A stretch of DNA of 64,000 bases from Clavibacter sepedonicus (GCF_000069225.1 NC_010407.1:124001-188000), one strand, 5' to 3'; shown: positions 41,302-50,942, numbered from the stretch's first letter. The notes: generated from the sequence alone by a model not told the origin. Made by a program: numbers and translations.

Positions 41302-42495
41302 CTAGGAGCGCGCGCCCATCAGGTGCTCGAGCGCCAGCTGGTTGAGGCGGACGAAGCCGAAGCCCTTCGCGTCGAAGTACTCGTCGGCCGCGAAGTCCTC
41401 GTACGAGGAGCGGTCCGCGAGGATGTCGTCGTAGGACTCGCCCTCGTTGAGCGTCGGGGTGTCGATCTCGGCGACCTTAGCGGCGGCGAGCGCCTCCTGA
41501 ACCTCGGGGTCGGCGCGGAACGCCTGCGCGCGCTCCTTGAGGAGCAGGTACATGCGCATGTTCGCGGCGGCGGAGTCCCACACGCCCGTGATGTCCTCGG
41601 TGCGGCTGGGCTTGTAGTCGAAGTGGCGCGGGCCGTCGTAGGAGCGGCCGCCGCCCACGCCGCCGTTCTCCAGCAGGTCGACGAGCGAGAACGCGTTCTG
41701 CAGGTCGCCGTGGCCGAAGACGAGGTCCTGGTCGTACTTGATGCCGCGCTGGCCGTTGAGGTCGATGTGGAACAGCTTGCCCTGGTACAGCGCCTGCATG
41801 ATGCCGGCGGTGAAGTTGAGGCCCGCCATCTGCTCGTGGCCGACCTCGGGGTTCACGCCGACGAGCTCGGGGCGCTCGAGGGTCTCGATGAACGCGAGCG
41901 CGTGGCCGAGGGTGGGCAGCAGGATGTCGCCGCGGGGCTCGTTGGGCTTCGGCTCGATCGCGAAGCGGATGTCGTAGCCCTTGTCGGTGACGTAGTCGCC
42001 GAGCAGGTTGACGGCCTCGCGGTAGCGCTCGAGCGCGCCGCGGACGTCCTTCGCGGAGTCGTACTCGGCGCCCTCGCGGCCGCCCCACATGACGAACGTC
42101 TTCGCGCCGAGCTCAGCGGCGAGATCGATGTTGCGGAGCACCTTGCGGATCGCGAACCGGCGGACGGCGCGGTCGTTCGAGGTGAAGCCGCCGTCCTTGA
42201 AGACGGGCGCGGAGAAGAGGTTCGTGGTGACCATCGGCACGACGATGCCGGTGTCGCTGAGCGCACCCTTGAGGCGGTCGATCTGCGTCTGGCGCTCGGC
42301 GTCGGTGGATCCGAACGCGAAGAGGTCGTCGTCGTGGAAGGTGAGGCCGTAGGCGCCCAGCTCCGAGATGCGCTCGACGCCCTCGACCACGTCGAGGTCG
42401 GAGCGGGTGGGGCCGCCGAAGGGATCGGCCCCCGTGTATCCGATGGTCCAGAGTCCGAACGAGAACTTGTCCTCGCGGGTGGGGGTGAGCGCCAT
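41302..42495 (-). CDS. xylA: Xylose isomerase
   Basis: 397 residues read leftward from ATG 42495, with AGGAGA upstream. Actinobacterial class I enzyme: [14 protein letters not shown], the catalytic His region [25 protein letters not shown], metal ligands in [12 protein letters not shown] and [14 protein letters not shown], and [18 protein letters not shown]. It interconverts D-xylose and D-xylulose in the cytosol. No xylulokinase is adjacent. The stop codon TAG lies inside the IS target duplication and so was preserved. A near-palindrome before the start is a probable XylR site. Confidence 0.95.
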   Translation of the reverse strand: MALTPTREDKFSFGLWTIGYTGADPFGGPTRSDLDVVEGVERISELGAYGLTFHDDDLFAFGSTDAERQTQIDRLKGALSDTGIVVPMVTTNLFSAPVFKDGGFTSNDRAVRRFAIRKVLRNIDLAAELGAKTFVMWGGREGAEYDSAKDVRGALERYREAVNLLGDYVTDKGYDIRFAIEPKPNEPRGDILLPTLGHALAFIETLERPELVGVNPEVGHEQMAGLNFTAGIMQALYQGKLFHIDLNGQRGIKYDQDLVFGHGDLQNAFSLVDLLENGGVGGGRSYDGPRHFDYKPSRTEDITGVWDSAAANMRMYLLLKERAQAFRADPEVQEALAAAKVAEIDTPTLNEGESYDDILADRSSYEDFAADEYFDAKGFGFVRLNQLALEHLMGARS

Positions 42496-42523
42496 GGTGT
42501 CTCCTGTCAGCGTCGTCGGTGAT

Positions 42524-42539
42524 TTGTTGCTAGCTACAA
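42524..42539 (-). promoter_or_regulatory. Near-palindromic operator upstream of xylA
   Basis: TTGTTGCTAGCTACAA is a 16-bp inverted repeat with one mismatched pair, 28 bp before the xylA start. ROK-family XylR proteins bind TTxGT...ACxAA-type palindromes, so this is a plausible XylR site. No xylR gene is in the window. Confidence 0.5.
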
Positions 42540-42702
42540 CCTAATCGGCGGGCGGCTCGCGCGCAACGCCGACACGGCCGCGGGGGGCGGTCGGCTGGAC
42601 GCGTCGCCGGGGCCCGGGCAGGATGGCGGGAGGCCGAGGCCGTCGTGCGCGCGAGCGCCCGTCGGGCGGCCGCCCACCCCGACGGAGAGGTCCCCGAATC
42701 CC

Positions 42703-44208
42703 ATGACCGACGCATCGCCCGCCGCAGCCGGATCCAGCGGAGACCCCGCCGACGACCGGGGGGAGGGCCTCGAGTTCCCTCCCGGCTTCCTCTTCGGATC
42801 CGCCACCGCCGCCTACCAGATCGAGGGCGCGGTCGACGAGGGCGGGCGCGGCCCCTCCATCTGGGACACGTTCAGCCGCACGCCGGGCAAGGTGCTCGAC
42901 GGCGACACGGGCGACGTCGCCGACGACCACTACCACCGGCTCGAGTCCGACCTCGACATGATGCAGGCGCTCGGGCTCGAGGCGTACCGCTTCTCGATCG
43001 CGTGGCCGCGCATCCAGCCGACCGGTCGCGGGCCCGCCAACGTCGAGGGCCTCGCGTTCTACGGGCGGCTGGTCGACGGGCTCGTGGCGCGGGGGATCAC
43101 CCCCATCGCGACGCTCTACCACTGGGACCTGCCGCAGGCGCTCGAGGACGAGGGCGGCTGGACGAACCGCGACACGGCGTACGCGTTCGCGGACTACGCG
43201 CGGATCATGGGCGAGGCGCTCGGCGACCGCGTCGGCACCTGGACCACGCTCAACGAGCCGTGGTGCTCGGCGTACCTCGGCTACGCGGCCGGCGTGCACG
43301 CGCCGGGCCGCACGGACGCGGAGGCCTCGTTCCAGGCCGTGCACCACCTGAACCTCGCGCACGGCCTCGCGGTGAGCGCGCTCCAGGAAGTCGTGCCGGC
43401 GGACGCGCGCTTCTCCATCACGCTCAACCTGCACGTGATCCGCGGCGAAGGCGACACGGGTCCGGAGGCCGTGCGCCGCGTCGACGGCGTGGGCAACCGC
43501 GTGTTCCTCGACCCGCTGCTGCACGGCCGGTACCCGGCGGACGTGATGGCGGACACCGCCGGGATCACCGACTGGTCGTTCGTGCTGCCCGGGGACACCG
43601 AGCTCATCCGCCAGCCGCTGCACCTGCTGGGCGTCAACTACTACAACACCAGCCGGGTGCGGATGCGGGACGGCGCCGTCGCCGGCGGCGGCACCTCCAT
43701 CCACGGCGACGTGGCCGCGACCCCGTTCCCCGGCACCGACGACGTCGAGTTCCTGGAGCAGCCCGGCCCGTACACGGCGATGGGCTGGAACATCGAGCCG
43801 CAGGGCCTGGAGGACCTGCTCGTGTCGCTGCACGAGGAGTTCCCCGACCTGCCGCTCATGGTCACGGAGAACGGCGCCGCCTTCGACGACGAGGTGTCCG
43901 TGGACGACGCCGGCACGCGCGCCGTGCACGACCCCGAGCGGATCGACTACCTGTCGCGGCACTTCGCCGCCGCGCACCGGGCGATGGCCCGCGGCGTCGA
44001 CCTCCGCGGCTACCAGGTGTGGTCGCTCATGGACAACTTCGAGTGGGCCTTCGGGTACTCGAAGCGGTTCGGCATCGTGCACGTGGACTACGCGACGCAG
44101 GAGCGGACGCCAAAGGACAGTGCGCTCTGGTACGCGCGGCTCATCGCCGACCGCGCCATCCCGGCGGTCGACGCGCGCCCCGAGCGGCACGTGCGCCCCG
44201 GGGCGTGA
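42703..44208 (+). CDS. GH1 family beta-glucosidase
   Basis: 501 residues from ATG 42703. Family 1 glycosidase: [33 protein letters not shown] near the start, acid/base E185 in TLNEPW and nucleophile E389 in VTENGAAF, then [24 protein letters not shown] near the end. No signal peptide, so it hydrolyses imported beta-glucosides such as cellobiose inside the cell. It is divergent from xylA with 207 bp between them. The stop overlaps the GNAT gene (GTGA). Confidence 0.95.
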   Translation: MTDASPAAAGSSGDPADDRGEGLEFPPGFLFGSATAAYQIEGAVDEGGRGPSIWDTFSRTPGKVLDGDTGDVADDHYHRLESDLDMMQALGLEAYRFSIAWPRIQPTGRGPANVEGLAFYGRLVDGLVARGITPIATLYHWDLPQALEDEGGWTNRDTAYAFADYARIMGEALGDRVGTWTTLNEPWCSAYLGYAAGVHAPGRTDAEASFQAVHHLNLAHGLAVSALQEVVPADARFSITLNLHVIRGEGDTGPEAVRRVDGVGNRVFLDPLLHGRYPADVMADTAGITDWSFVLPGDTELIRQPLHLLGVNYYNTSRVRMRDGAVAGGGTSIHGDVAATPFPGTDDVEFLEQPGPYTAMGWNIEPQGLEDLLVSLHEEFPDLPLMVTENGAAFDDEVSVDDAGTRAVHDPERIDYLSRHFAAAHRAMARGVDLRGYQVWSLMDNFEWAFGYSKRFGIVHVDYATQERTPKDSALWYARLIADRAIPAVDARPERHVRPGA

Positions 44209-44771
44209 GCGGGCCCCCGCCCGGCACGGACGAGCGGGCGGCGCTCGCCGACGGCGTCGTGATGCGGCCCGCGCGGATCACCGACGCGGCCGCGCTCGCC
44301 GAGGCGTACCGCGCGAACCGGGAGCACCTCCGCCCGTTCGAGCCGGCGCGCACCGACGCGTTCTTCACGTCGGCGGGGCAGCGGGCGCAGCTCGCGGGGC
44401 GCGTCGCCGAGCGCGCGACCGGATCCGGCCTGCCGTACCTCATCGTGGAGGGCGACCGCGTCATCGGCCGCTGCGACCTCTTCGCGGTGAAGCGCGGAGC
44501 GGCGCAGAGCGCGAGCCTCGGCTACTGGATCGACCGGGAGCGGCAGGGCGCCGGCCTCGCGACGGCGGCGGCCCGGGAGGCGGTGCGCATCGCGCGGGCC
44601 GCCGGGCTGCACCGGCTGGAGGCGTCGACGCTGGTGGGGAACGGCGGATCCGAGGAGGTGCTCACGCGCGCCGGGTTCGCGGCCATCGGGGTCGCGCCGG
44701 CGTACCTGCGGATCGACGGCGAGTGGCGCGACCACACGCTCTGGCAGCGGGTGGTCGACGGGGCGCGCTGA
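44205..44771 (+). CDS. GNAT-family N-acetyltransferase
   Basis: 188 residues from GTG 44205 (overlap with the glucosidase stop). RimJ/RimL-type [33 protein letters not shown] at the start, acetyl-CoA loop [24 protein letters not shown], and [23 protein letters not shown]. It probably acetylates a protein N-terminus or small amine; the substrate is unknown. Coupling with a glucosidase gene may be incidental. Confidence 0.88.
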   Translation: MSGPPPGTDERAALADGVVMRPARITDAAALAEAYRANREHLRPFEPARTDAFFTSAGQRAQLAGRVAERATGSGLPYLIVEGDRVIGRCDLFAVKRGAAQSASLGYWIDRERQGAGLATAAAREAVRIARAAGLHRLEASTLVGNGGSEEVLTRAGFAAIGVAPAYLRIDGEWRDHTLWQRVVDGAR

Positions 44772-44818
44772 GCCTGGTCGTCCCGCGGGCGGCGCCGTCG
44801 GCGCTCAGGCGTCGCCGC

Positions 44819-45256
44819 TCAGGCGTCGAGGAGCAGCTCGGTCATGCTCCGCAGGCGCGCCTGGGCGCTCGGGTCGGCCCCGCTGCGCCGGACGACATCG
44901 TCGTGCACCCGCTCGGCGACCCGCAGGAGGTCGGGCAGGATGCCGCGCCCGCGCTCCGTGAGGGCGATGAGGAGGCGGCGCTCGTCGGCCAGGTCGCGCT
45001 GGCGCGTGATGTAGCCGAGGAGCTCGAGGCGCTTGAATAGCGGCGACAGCGTGCCGGGCGTGAGCTGCACGGCGTCGCTCAGGTCGCCGGCCCGACGGGG
45101 GTCCTTCTCCTGCAGGGCGAGCATCACGAGGTACTGCGGGTGCGTCAGGTGGTACGGCTTGAGCAACGGCCTGTAGAGCGAGATCACCGCCCGGGACGCG
45201 GCCGCCAGCAGCAGCCCCATGTCGCGGTCGAGGAGAGCTCCGTCGTGGTCCGTCAT
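44819..45256 (-). CDS. MarR/OhrR-like regulator lacking the redox cysteine
   Basis: 145 residues read leftward from ATG 45256. The sequence LLLAAASRAVISLYRPLLKPYHLTHPQYLVMLALQEKDPRRAGDLSDAVQLTPGTLSPLFKRLELLGYITRQRDLADERRLLIALTERG closely follows OhrR. The peroxide-sensing N-terminal Cys of OhrR (normally LCFALYAASR) is replaced: here it reads MGLLLAAASR, and the protein has no Cys at all. So it is OhrR-like in fold but cannot use the thiol switch. Ligand and target are unknown; no ohr gene is adjacent. Confidence 0.9.
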   Translation of the reverse strand: MTDHDGALLDRDMGLLLAAASRAVISLYRPLLKPYHLTHPQYLVMLALQEKDPRRAGDLSDAVQLTPGTLSPLFKRLELLGYITRQRDLADERRLLIALTERGRGILPDLLRVAERVHDDVVRRSGADPSAQARLRSMTELLLDA

Positions 45257-45391
45257 GTGTCCTCCTGGCCGTCTGCGAGACGCGTCCCCCGACGGCCTGA
45301 TCTCTTCGGACGCTACTCCCGAGATCGAGCAGCGGCGCGACCGGGGATCGCACGTACAGCCCGCGCGGAGGCGCGCGTCATCACCGGGCGG

Positions 45392-46348
45392 TCACGCGCG
45401 GCGGAGCTCCCAGTCGCCCACGCGGAGTCGGGCGAGCGCCTGGACGGCGGCGTGCGCGGCGGGCGAGGCGGATCCGCCCGGCGCCGTGACGACGTGGACC
45501 ACGCGCTCGCCGACGCCCGAGATCCGCCGCCGCACGACGCCGCGGGGGAGCGGCGCGCTCGCGAGGGCCAGCGACGGCAGGAGCGCGACCCCGAGCCCCG
45601 CCTGCACCATGCCGACGGCCGCCGCCGCGTTGTCCGTCTCGAACGACGTGGCCGGCGCGAAGCCGCTGCGGGCGCAGGCGCTCACGAGGTGGCGGCGGCA
45701 CCGGACGCAGCCCGCGATCCACCTGTCGTCGGCGAGGTCGCGGAGCGCGAGCGGGCCGCGGTGCCGCAGCGCCCGCGCCTCCGGCAGCACGGCCCAGAGC
45801 GTCTCGCGCCAGAGCGGCCGGGCATCGAGGTCGTCGAGGGAGCGGGCGGCGTGGTCGTCCGGGTCGTCCGGGTACGCGAAGGTGACCGCGACGTCGGCCT
45901 CGCGGGCGCGGACCGCCGCGACGGCCTCGGGCGGCTCGGCCTCGAGGTAGCCGAACCCCAGGCCCGGATGCGCCGCCGCGAGACCGCCGAGGAGTCGCGG
46001 CACGACCGTGGACGACGCGGACGGGAACGCCGCGACGCGCACGGTGCCGGCCCGGAGGCCGCGCAGGTCGTCGAGCTCGTCGGCCGCCGCGTCGATGGCG
46101 TGCACCACGGTCTCGGCGTGCCGGGCGAGGACGCGGCCGGCCTCGGTGAGGACGACGCCGCGTCCGGCGCGCGCGGTGACGGGCACGCCGATCCGCGCCT
46201 CCAGGCGGCGGAGCGTCTGCGACAGGGCCGGCTGGCTGACGCCGAGCGCCGCGGCGGCGGCCGTGATGGACCCCCGCACGGCCAGGGCGTGCACGGCGGC
46301 GAGGGCCGCCGAGTCGAGGTCGCGTGCGGTCGAGGGCGCGTCGGTCAT
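45392..46348 (-). CDS. LysR-family transcriptional regulator
   Basis: 318 residues read leftward from ATG 46348. N-terminal HTH: AALAAVHALAVRGSITAAAAALGVSQPALSQTLRRLEARIGVPVTARAGRGVVLTEAG; the rest is the LysR substrate-binding domain. A CxxC (AGCVRCRRHL) near residue 215 is unusual for the family. It is divergent from a class V aminotransferase. A perfect ATAAC-N5-GTTAT box lies between the two starts, so it probably regulates itself and that gene. Confidence 0.92.
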   Translation of the reverse strand: MTDAPSTARDLDSAALAAVHALAVRGSITAAAAALGVSQPALSQTLRRLEARIGVPVTARAGRGVVLTEAGRVLARHAETVVHAIDAAADELDDLRGLRAGTVRVAAFPSASSTVVPRLLGGLAAAHPGLGFGYLEAEPPEAVAAVRAREADVAVTFAYPDDPDDHAARSLDDLDARPLWRETLWAVLPEARALRHRGPLALRDLADDRWIAGCVRCRRHLVSACARSGFAPATSFETDNAAAAVGMVQAGLGVALLPSLALASAPLPRGVVRRRISGVGERVVHVVTAPGGSASPAAHAAVQALARLRVGDWELRRA

Positions 46349-46357
46349 CCGCGGATC

Positions 46358-46372
46358 ATAACGTGCGGTTAT
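46358..46372. promoter_or_regulatory. LysR-type binding box in the divergent region
   Basis: ATAAC-GTGCG-GTTAT is a perfect 5-5-5 inverted repeat of the T-N11-A LysR class. It is ten bases from the lysR start and about 58 bp from the aminotransferase start. Confidence 0.65.
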
Positions 46373-46429
46373 GGGACGCATACCGGGAGGGCTCTTGCTC
46401 GATGGATCCGTGCTCGGCACGCTGGAGGC

Positions 46430-47521
46430 ATGCCGACCCGGAACCCGACGCCCGCCCCCGCTGACGCCGCGCCGGCGCCGCTGCCCGCCGACCTCCGCGA
46501 CCTGTTCGAGGCCGGGCCCGGCTACCTCTCCGCCTGCACCATGGGCCTGCCGACGCGCGCGACGGTCGAGCGCCTGCGGGCCGACCTCACGACCTGGTCG
46601 GCCGGGGGATCCACCGCGCACGGCTACGGCGGCGTCGTCGAGGGCGTGCGTGCGTCGTACGCGTCGCTCGTGGGCGTACCCGTGGGATCCGTCGCCGTGG
46701 GCTCGCAGACCGCCTCCTTCGTGAGCGTGCTCGCCGCCGCCGTGCCCGCGGGCGCCGAGGTGCTGTGCGTGTCGGGCGACTTCAGCTCGCTCACCTACCC
46801 GTTCGTCGTGGCGGAGGCGCGCGGCGTCGTCGTGCGGCACGTGCCGCTCGAGGAGCTCGCGGGCGAGATCGGCCCGCGCACGCACCTCGTGGCGTTCTCA
46901 CTCGTGCAGTCCGCCGACGGCCGGGTCGCGGACGTCGCCGCGATCCGCGAGGCCGCCCGGATCCACGACGCCTTCACCCTCTGCGACACGACGCAGGCGG
47001 CCGGCGCCATGCCGATCGACGCGAGCCTGTTCGACGCCACCGCCTGCCACGCGTACAAGTGGCTCTGCGCACCGCGCGGCGCGGCGTTCCTCACGCTGTC
47101 GGACCGCTACCGGCGGACGCTCGTGCCCGTGCAGGCGAACTGGTACGCGGGCGCCGACGTGTGGGCGTCCTGCTACGGACCCGCGATGGCGCTCGCCGAG
47201 GACGCGCGCGCGTTCGACGTGTCGCCCGCCTTCGGCGCGTGGGTCGGCGCGGCTCCGGCGATCGCGCTGTTCGCGCGCCTCGACCTCCACGCCGTGCACC
47301 GGAGGAACGTCGAGCTGGGCGACCTCGTGAGCGCGGGGCTCGGCATCGAGCCGCGCGGACAGGCCATCGTCACGTGGCCGGACGCGGACGGCGCCGACCT
47401 CGCCCGGCTGGGCGCCGCGGGGATCGTCGCCTCGGGCCGCGCGGGCCGCGCGCGCATCGCCTTCCACCTCTGGAACGACGAGGACGACGTGGAACGCGTG
47501 GTCCGGGCGCTGCGCGCCTGA
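46430..47521 (+). CDS. Class V aminotransferase-like PLP enzyme
   Basis: 363 residues from ATG 46430. The PLP fold is recognised by VAVGSQTASFVSVLAAAVPAGAEVLCVSGDFSSLTYPF, the cofactor Asp in FTLCDTTQAAGAMPID and the Schiff-base lysine in ATACHAYKWLCAPRGAAFL. Nearest general relatives are SufS/NifS-like and isopenicillin-N-epimerase-like proteins, so the reaction is uncertain. GGAGG lies only two bases before the ATG, too close for a normal ribosome site; translation may be leaderless or start elsewhere. It is divergent from the LysR gene, which probably regulates it. Confidence 0.85.
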   Translation: MPTRNPTPAPADAAPAPLPADLRDLFEAGPGYLSACTMGLPTRATVERLRADLTTWSAGGSTAHGYGGVVEGVRASYASLVGVPVGSVAVGSQTASFVSVLAAAVPAGAEVLCVSGDFSSLTYPFVVAEARGVVVRHVPLEELAGEIGPRTHLVAFSLVQSADGRVADVAAIREAARIHDAFTLCDTTQAAGAMPIDASLFDATACHAYKWLCAPRGAAFLTLSDRYRRTLVPVQANWYAGADVWASCYGPAMALAEDARAFDVSPAFGAWVGAAPAIALFARLDLHAVHRRNVELGDLVSAGLGIEPRGQAIVTWPDADGADLARLGAAGIVASGRAGRARIAFHLWNDEDDVERVVRALRA

Positions 47522-47570
47522 CCCGCTGCGCCGCCTGACGCTGCGGCGCCTTACGCGCCGACGCGCTGGG

Positions 47571-47588
47571 ATTCCCTCGGCTGGGAAT
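47571..47588 (+). promoter_or_regulatory. Inverted repeat upstream of the MFS pump gene
   Basis: ATTCCC-TCGGCT-GGGAAT is a perfect 6-6-6 inverted repeat about 97 bp before the pump start. It could be an operator, but no dedicated regulator gene is next to it. Confidence 0.35.
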
Positions 47589-47684
47589 AAGCCGGGCGCA
47601 TGGCAGTTGGACATCGAGGCGCGCCATCCGCGCGCCCTGAGTCCTCCGGCGCCCCGCGCCCCCCTCATCTCGAAGGAACGCTCC

Positions 47685-48920
47685 GTGTCGTCTGCCGTCC
47701 TCCACCCCGGCGACGCGCTCTCCCGCCGGGAGCGCATCGTCTACATCATCGTGCTGGGCGCCCTCGTCGGCCTCGGCCCGTTCACGATCGACCTCTACCT
47801 GCCGGCCTTCCCGGTGATCAAGGAGCAGTTCGGCGTCTCGGACGCGGCCGTGCAGCTCACCCTCACGGGCACGACCGTCGGGTTCGCGCTCGGCCAACTC
47901 GTGGTCGGACCGTGGAGCGACCGCGTGGGGCGCCGACTGCCGCTGATCGTCGCCACGAGCCTGCACATCCTGGCGTCGCTCGGTGCCGCGCTCGCGCCCG
48001 ACGTCACGGTGCTGCTCGTCTTCCGCATCCTCCAGGGCGCGGGTGCCGCGGGCGGCGCCGTCGTCGCCATGGCCATGGTGCGCGACCTCTTCGGCGGCCG
48101 CCCGCTCGTGCGCATGCTCTCGCGGCTCGCCCTCGTGACCGGGCTCGCGCCGATCCTCGCGCCCGTCATCGGCTCGCAGCTGCTGCGCTTCGTCGACTGG
48201 CGCGGCGTGTTCTACGCGCTCACCGCCTACGCGATCCTCGTCGTGATCGCGGTCACCTTCTTCATCGTCGAGACGCTGCCCAAGGACCGCGTGCGCATCG
48301 AGGAGAAGGGGACGCTCCTCCGCCGCTACCGCTCGGTGCTGGGCGACCGCGTGTTCGTCGGCGTCGCGCTCATCGGCGGGATGCAGTTCGCGGGGCTGTT
48401 CTCCTACCTCTCCAGCTCGTCGTTCCTGTTCCAGGACGTGTACGGGTTCGACGCGCAGCAGTTCGGGATCCTGTTCGGTATCAACTCGCTGGGCGTCGTG
48501 ATCGGCAACCAGATCGCCGCGCGGCTCACGAAGGTCATCGGGCCGCAGTGGATCCTCGCGGGCGTCGTCACCGTGCAGTTCCTGTCGTCGGCGACGATCG
48601 TGCTGCTCGGCACCTTCACCGACGCCGGGCTCCTCGGCACGCTGATCCCGCTGTTCTTCTTCATCCTCGCGTGCGGCTTCGGCTTCCCCTGCGTGCAGGT
48701 GCTCGGGCTCGTCAACCACGGGCACGAGGCCGGCACGGCGGCATCGCTCCTGGGCGCGGTGAACTTCGGACTCGCGGGCGCGATCTCGCCCATCGTCGGC
48801 CTGATCGGCATCACCTCGGGCGTGCCCATGGCCGTCGTCATGGGCGCGTGCGCAGTCGTCTCGATCCTCTCGATGTGGCTCATCGTCCAGCCGCGGACGG
48901 TGCCGGCCCTCACCAACTGA
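47685..48920 (+). CDS. MFS multidrug exporter, Bcr/CflA type
   Basis: 411 residues. GTG 47685 is preferred because AAGGA lies eight bases upstream; a longer reading would need a TTG at 47607. Twelve helices are predicted. Hallmarks of the Bcr/CflA DHA1 group are GLGPFTIDLYLPAFPVIKEQFGVS, GQLVVGPWSDRVGRRLPLI (motif A) and RILQGAGAAGGAVVAMAMVRDLF, followed by motif C-like GLAPILAPVIGSQLL. It is a proton-driven drug or metabolite exporter in the plasma membrane. Substrate not predictable. Confidence 0.92.
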   Translation: MSSAVLHPGDALSRRERIVYIIVLGALVGLGPFTIDLYLPAFPVIKEQFGVSDAAVQLTLTGTTVGFALGQLVVGPWSDRVGRRLPLIVATSLHILASLGAALAPDVTVLLVFRILQGAGAAGGAVVAMAMVRDLFGGRPLVRMLSRLALVTGLAPILAPVIGSQLLRFVDWRGVFYALTAYAILVVIAVTFFIVETLPKDRVRIEEKGTLLRRYRSVLGDRVFVGVALIGGMQFAGLFSYLSSSSFLFQDVYGFDAQQFGILFGINSLGVVIGNQIAARLTKVIGPQWILAGVVTVQFLSSATIVLLGTFTDAGLLGTLIPLFFFILACGFGFPCVQVLGLVNHGHEAGTAASLLGAVNFGLAGAISPIVGLIGITSGVPMAVVMGACAVVSILSMWLIVQPRTVPALTN

Positions 48921-48960
48921 CGGCCGCGGGCCGCGGGGGAGCGCTGGGTAGGGTGAGGCC

Positions 48961-50040
48961 ATGAGCCCCGCCCGCGACCCGGCCCGCCTCCGGGGGGTCG
49001 ACGCGGCGCGCGGGCTCGCGGTCCTCGGCATGATGGCGGCGCACGTCGCGGTGCCGCGCACCCTCGAGCTCGACGAGCCGTCGACCTGGCTCGCCATCGC
49101 CGACGGCCGGTCGTCCATCCTCTTCGCCACGCTGGCCGGGCTCTCCATCGCGCTGATGTCGGGGCGCGAGCGGCCGCTCGACGGGAGCGACCTCGCGCGC
49201 GTGCGCCTGAGGATCCTCGTGCGCGCCGCATGCCTGTTCCTCCTCGGCGGGCTGCTGGCGGCGCTGCAGACGTACGTCGCCGTGATCCTCGAGGTCTACG
49301 CCGTGCTGTTCGTGGCCGTGCTGCCGCTGCTGCGCTGGCGGGCGTCACGCCTGCTCGCGCTCGCCGCGGTCGCCGCCGTCGCGCTGCCGGTCGCGACGAC
49401 CGCGCTCGCCATCCACTTCGACGGCGCGCTCATGCGGCCGGATCCGTTCGTGGTCCTCGTCGTCACCGGCCACTACCCGGCGCTCACCTGGGTGGTGTTC
49501 GCGATCGCGGGCCTCGGGATCGGCCGGCTCGCGCTCGGCTCCGCGCGCGTGCAGCTGCTGCTCATGACGGTGGGCGCGGGTCTCGCCGTGCTGGCGTACG
49601 GCGGGTCGGCGCTGGTCGAGGCGGCCGTGCCCGCGCCGCCGCCCGGGTGGGAGTTCATCCTGTCGACGACGCCGCACGAGGGGTCGCCGTTCGAGGTCGT
49701 GGGATCCGGCGGGTTCGCCATCGCGGTCATCGGCCTGTGCCTGCGCGTCGCCGCCCTCCTGCCGGCCGTGCTGGTGCCGCTGGAGGCGGTGGGGCAGCTC
49801 GCGCTCACCGTGTACGCGGTGCACATCGTGGTGATCGACCTCGTCGCGCCCGAGGGCGACCTCATCGCGGACGACGGCGCGTACCTGGCGTTCCTCCTCG
49901 TGACGGTCGTGCTCTCGCTGCTCTGGACGCGGACCATCGGGCGCGGGCCGCTCGAGCGCGCGCTGGGCGCGGTCGCGGGGTGGGCGTCGGACCTCGCGCC
50001 GCGCGGATCCCGGGAGCGGGCCCCGGAGGGCGTCCGCTAG
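48961..50040 (+). CDS. DUF418/heparan-acetyltransferase-like membrane protein
   Basis: 359 residues from ATG 48961. About ten hydrophobic helices. RLRGVDAARGLAVLGMMAAHVAVP at the start is typical of membrane acyltransferase-like proteins (HGSNAT_cat/DUF418), as is GQLALTVYAVHIVVIDL near the end. Possibly transfers acyl groups to surface polysaccharide or peptidoglycan; no direct evidence. Its stop TAG (50038-50040) overlaps the stop of the convergent kinase gene. Confidence 0.85.
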   Translation: MSPARDPARLRGVDAARGLAVLGMMAAHVAVPRTLELDEPSTWLAIADGRSSILFATLAGLSIALMSGRERPLDGSDLARVRLRILVRAACLFLLGGLLAALQTYVAVILEVYAVLFVAVLPLLRWRASRLLALAAVAAVALPVATTALAIHFDGALMRPDPFVVLVVTGHYPALTWVVFAIAGLGIGRLALGSARVQLLLMTVGAGLAVLAYGGSALVEAAVPAPPPGWEFILSTTPHEGSPFEVVGSGGFAIAVIGLCLRVAALLPAVLVPLEAVGQLALTVYAVHIVVIDLVAPEGDLIADDGAYLAFLLVTVVLSLLWTRTIGRGPLERALGAVAGWASDLAPRGSRERAPEGVR

Positions 50041-50942
50041 AGGGGTCGGCCGGATCCCGGGCGGGCGTCGCGCGCGGCCGCCCCGAGCCGGGCGAGCGCC
50101 TCGAGGCGCGGCAGGCGTGCGGCGTCGGCCGCATCCCACGCCGCCGACAGCGCGCAACCCGCCTCGGCCCAGGCGAGCACGGCGTCCCGGTCGATGCCCG
50201 TCTCCTCGGCGACCACCCGCGCGCGCCGGGCCAGCCGTCCAGGACGCAGCGCGATCCCGGGCGTCGGGTTCGCGAGGATGTTGGCCGTGTCGAAGCCGGG
50301 GTCGCCCACGAGGGCCTTGGGGTCGATGGCGCGCCACGCGTCGTCGTCGTCGTGACCGCCGCCGCCGAAGCGCAGGACGTTGCCGTGGTGGACGTCGCCG
50401 TGCAGCACCGCGGTCGGGCCGGATCCGGCCAGCAGCTCGCGGGCGACCGCCGCACCGCGGTCCAGGGACCGGGGGAGCGGCCGCGCGGGCTCGACCAGCT
50501 CGCGGAACCAGACGGCGAGGGGCACGGCCTCGGCGCACGTGCGCGGGTCCAGCGGCACGCCGTGCAGCCGCGTGGCGGCGCGGGCGAGGATCCGCGTGGC
50601 CCGGTCGTCGCGCGCGTCCGCGTCCGGCCCCTCGGCCGATGCCTCGCGCACGAGGATCCCCGTGTCGTCCGCGCGCGCCATGACCACGGTGCCGTCGGCG
50701 TCGGACGCGAGCACGGGCGCGGCACCGCGGCCGGCCCACGCGGCCATCAGGCGTCCGCCGCGCCGCTCCTCCTCCACGAGGGGCACCTTGAGCATCAGGC
50801 GGGCGCCGTCGCGGCGGACCGGGGCGAGCACGCTGCTGGGGGTGCGGACGGCCGGGCCGTCGGGATCCAGCCGCCAGCGCTCGAGGAGCGGCCCGAGCAT
50901 CGCGAGGTCCACGAGGGCCGCGTCCGCGTCCGCGTCGATCAC
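50037..50942 (-). CDS. Aminoglycoside/hydroxyurea phosphotransferase-like protein
   Basis: 301 residues read leftward from GTG 50942 (GTGA overlap with the preceding gene). Protein-kinase-like fold with the catalytic loop VLHGDVHHGNVL and the metal-binding DPKALVGDPGFDTANIL, which match the APH(6)/hydroxyurea kinase family. It may inactivate streptomycin-like compounds, but chromosomal members often have other substrates. The upstream membrane protein is translationally coupled. Its stop shares the CTAG with the convergent DUF418-like gene. Confidence 0.87.
   Translation of the reverse strand: MIDADADAALVDLAMLGPLLERWRLDPDGPAVRTPSSVLAPVRRDGARLMLKVPLVEEERRGGRLMAAWAGRGAAPVLASDADGTVVMARADDTGILVREASAEGPDADARDDRATRILARAATRLHGVPLDPRTCAEAVPLAVWFRELVEPARPLPRSLDRGAAVARELLAGSGPTAVLHGDVHHGNVLRFGGGGHDDDDAWRAIDPKALVGDPGFDTANILANPTPGIALRPGRLARRARVVAEETGIDRDAVLAWAEAGCALSAAWDAADAARLPRLEALARLGAAARDARPGSGRPL

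Noticed and set aside
44804..44832. A duplicated GCTCAGGCGTCG at the end of the OhrR-like gene
   Set aside because: A two-copy 14-base tandem repeat at a stop codon; probably a slippage product with no evident function.
47607..47684. A longer N-terminus for the Bcr/CflA pump starting at TTG 47607
   Set aside because: The extra residues are Pro/Ala/Arg-rich and not helix-like, and the AAGGA ribosome site fits GTG 47685.
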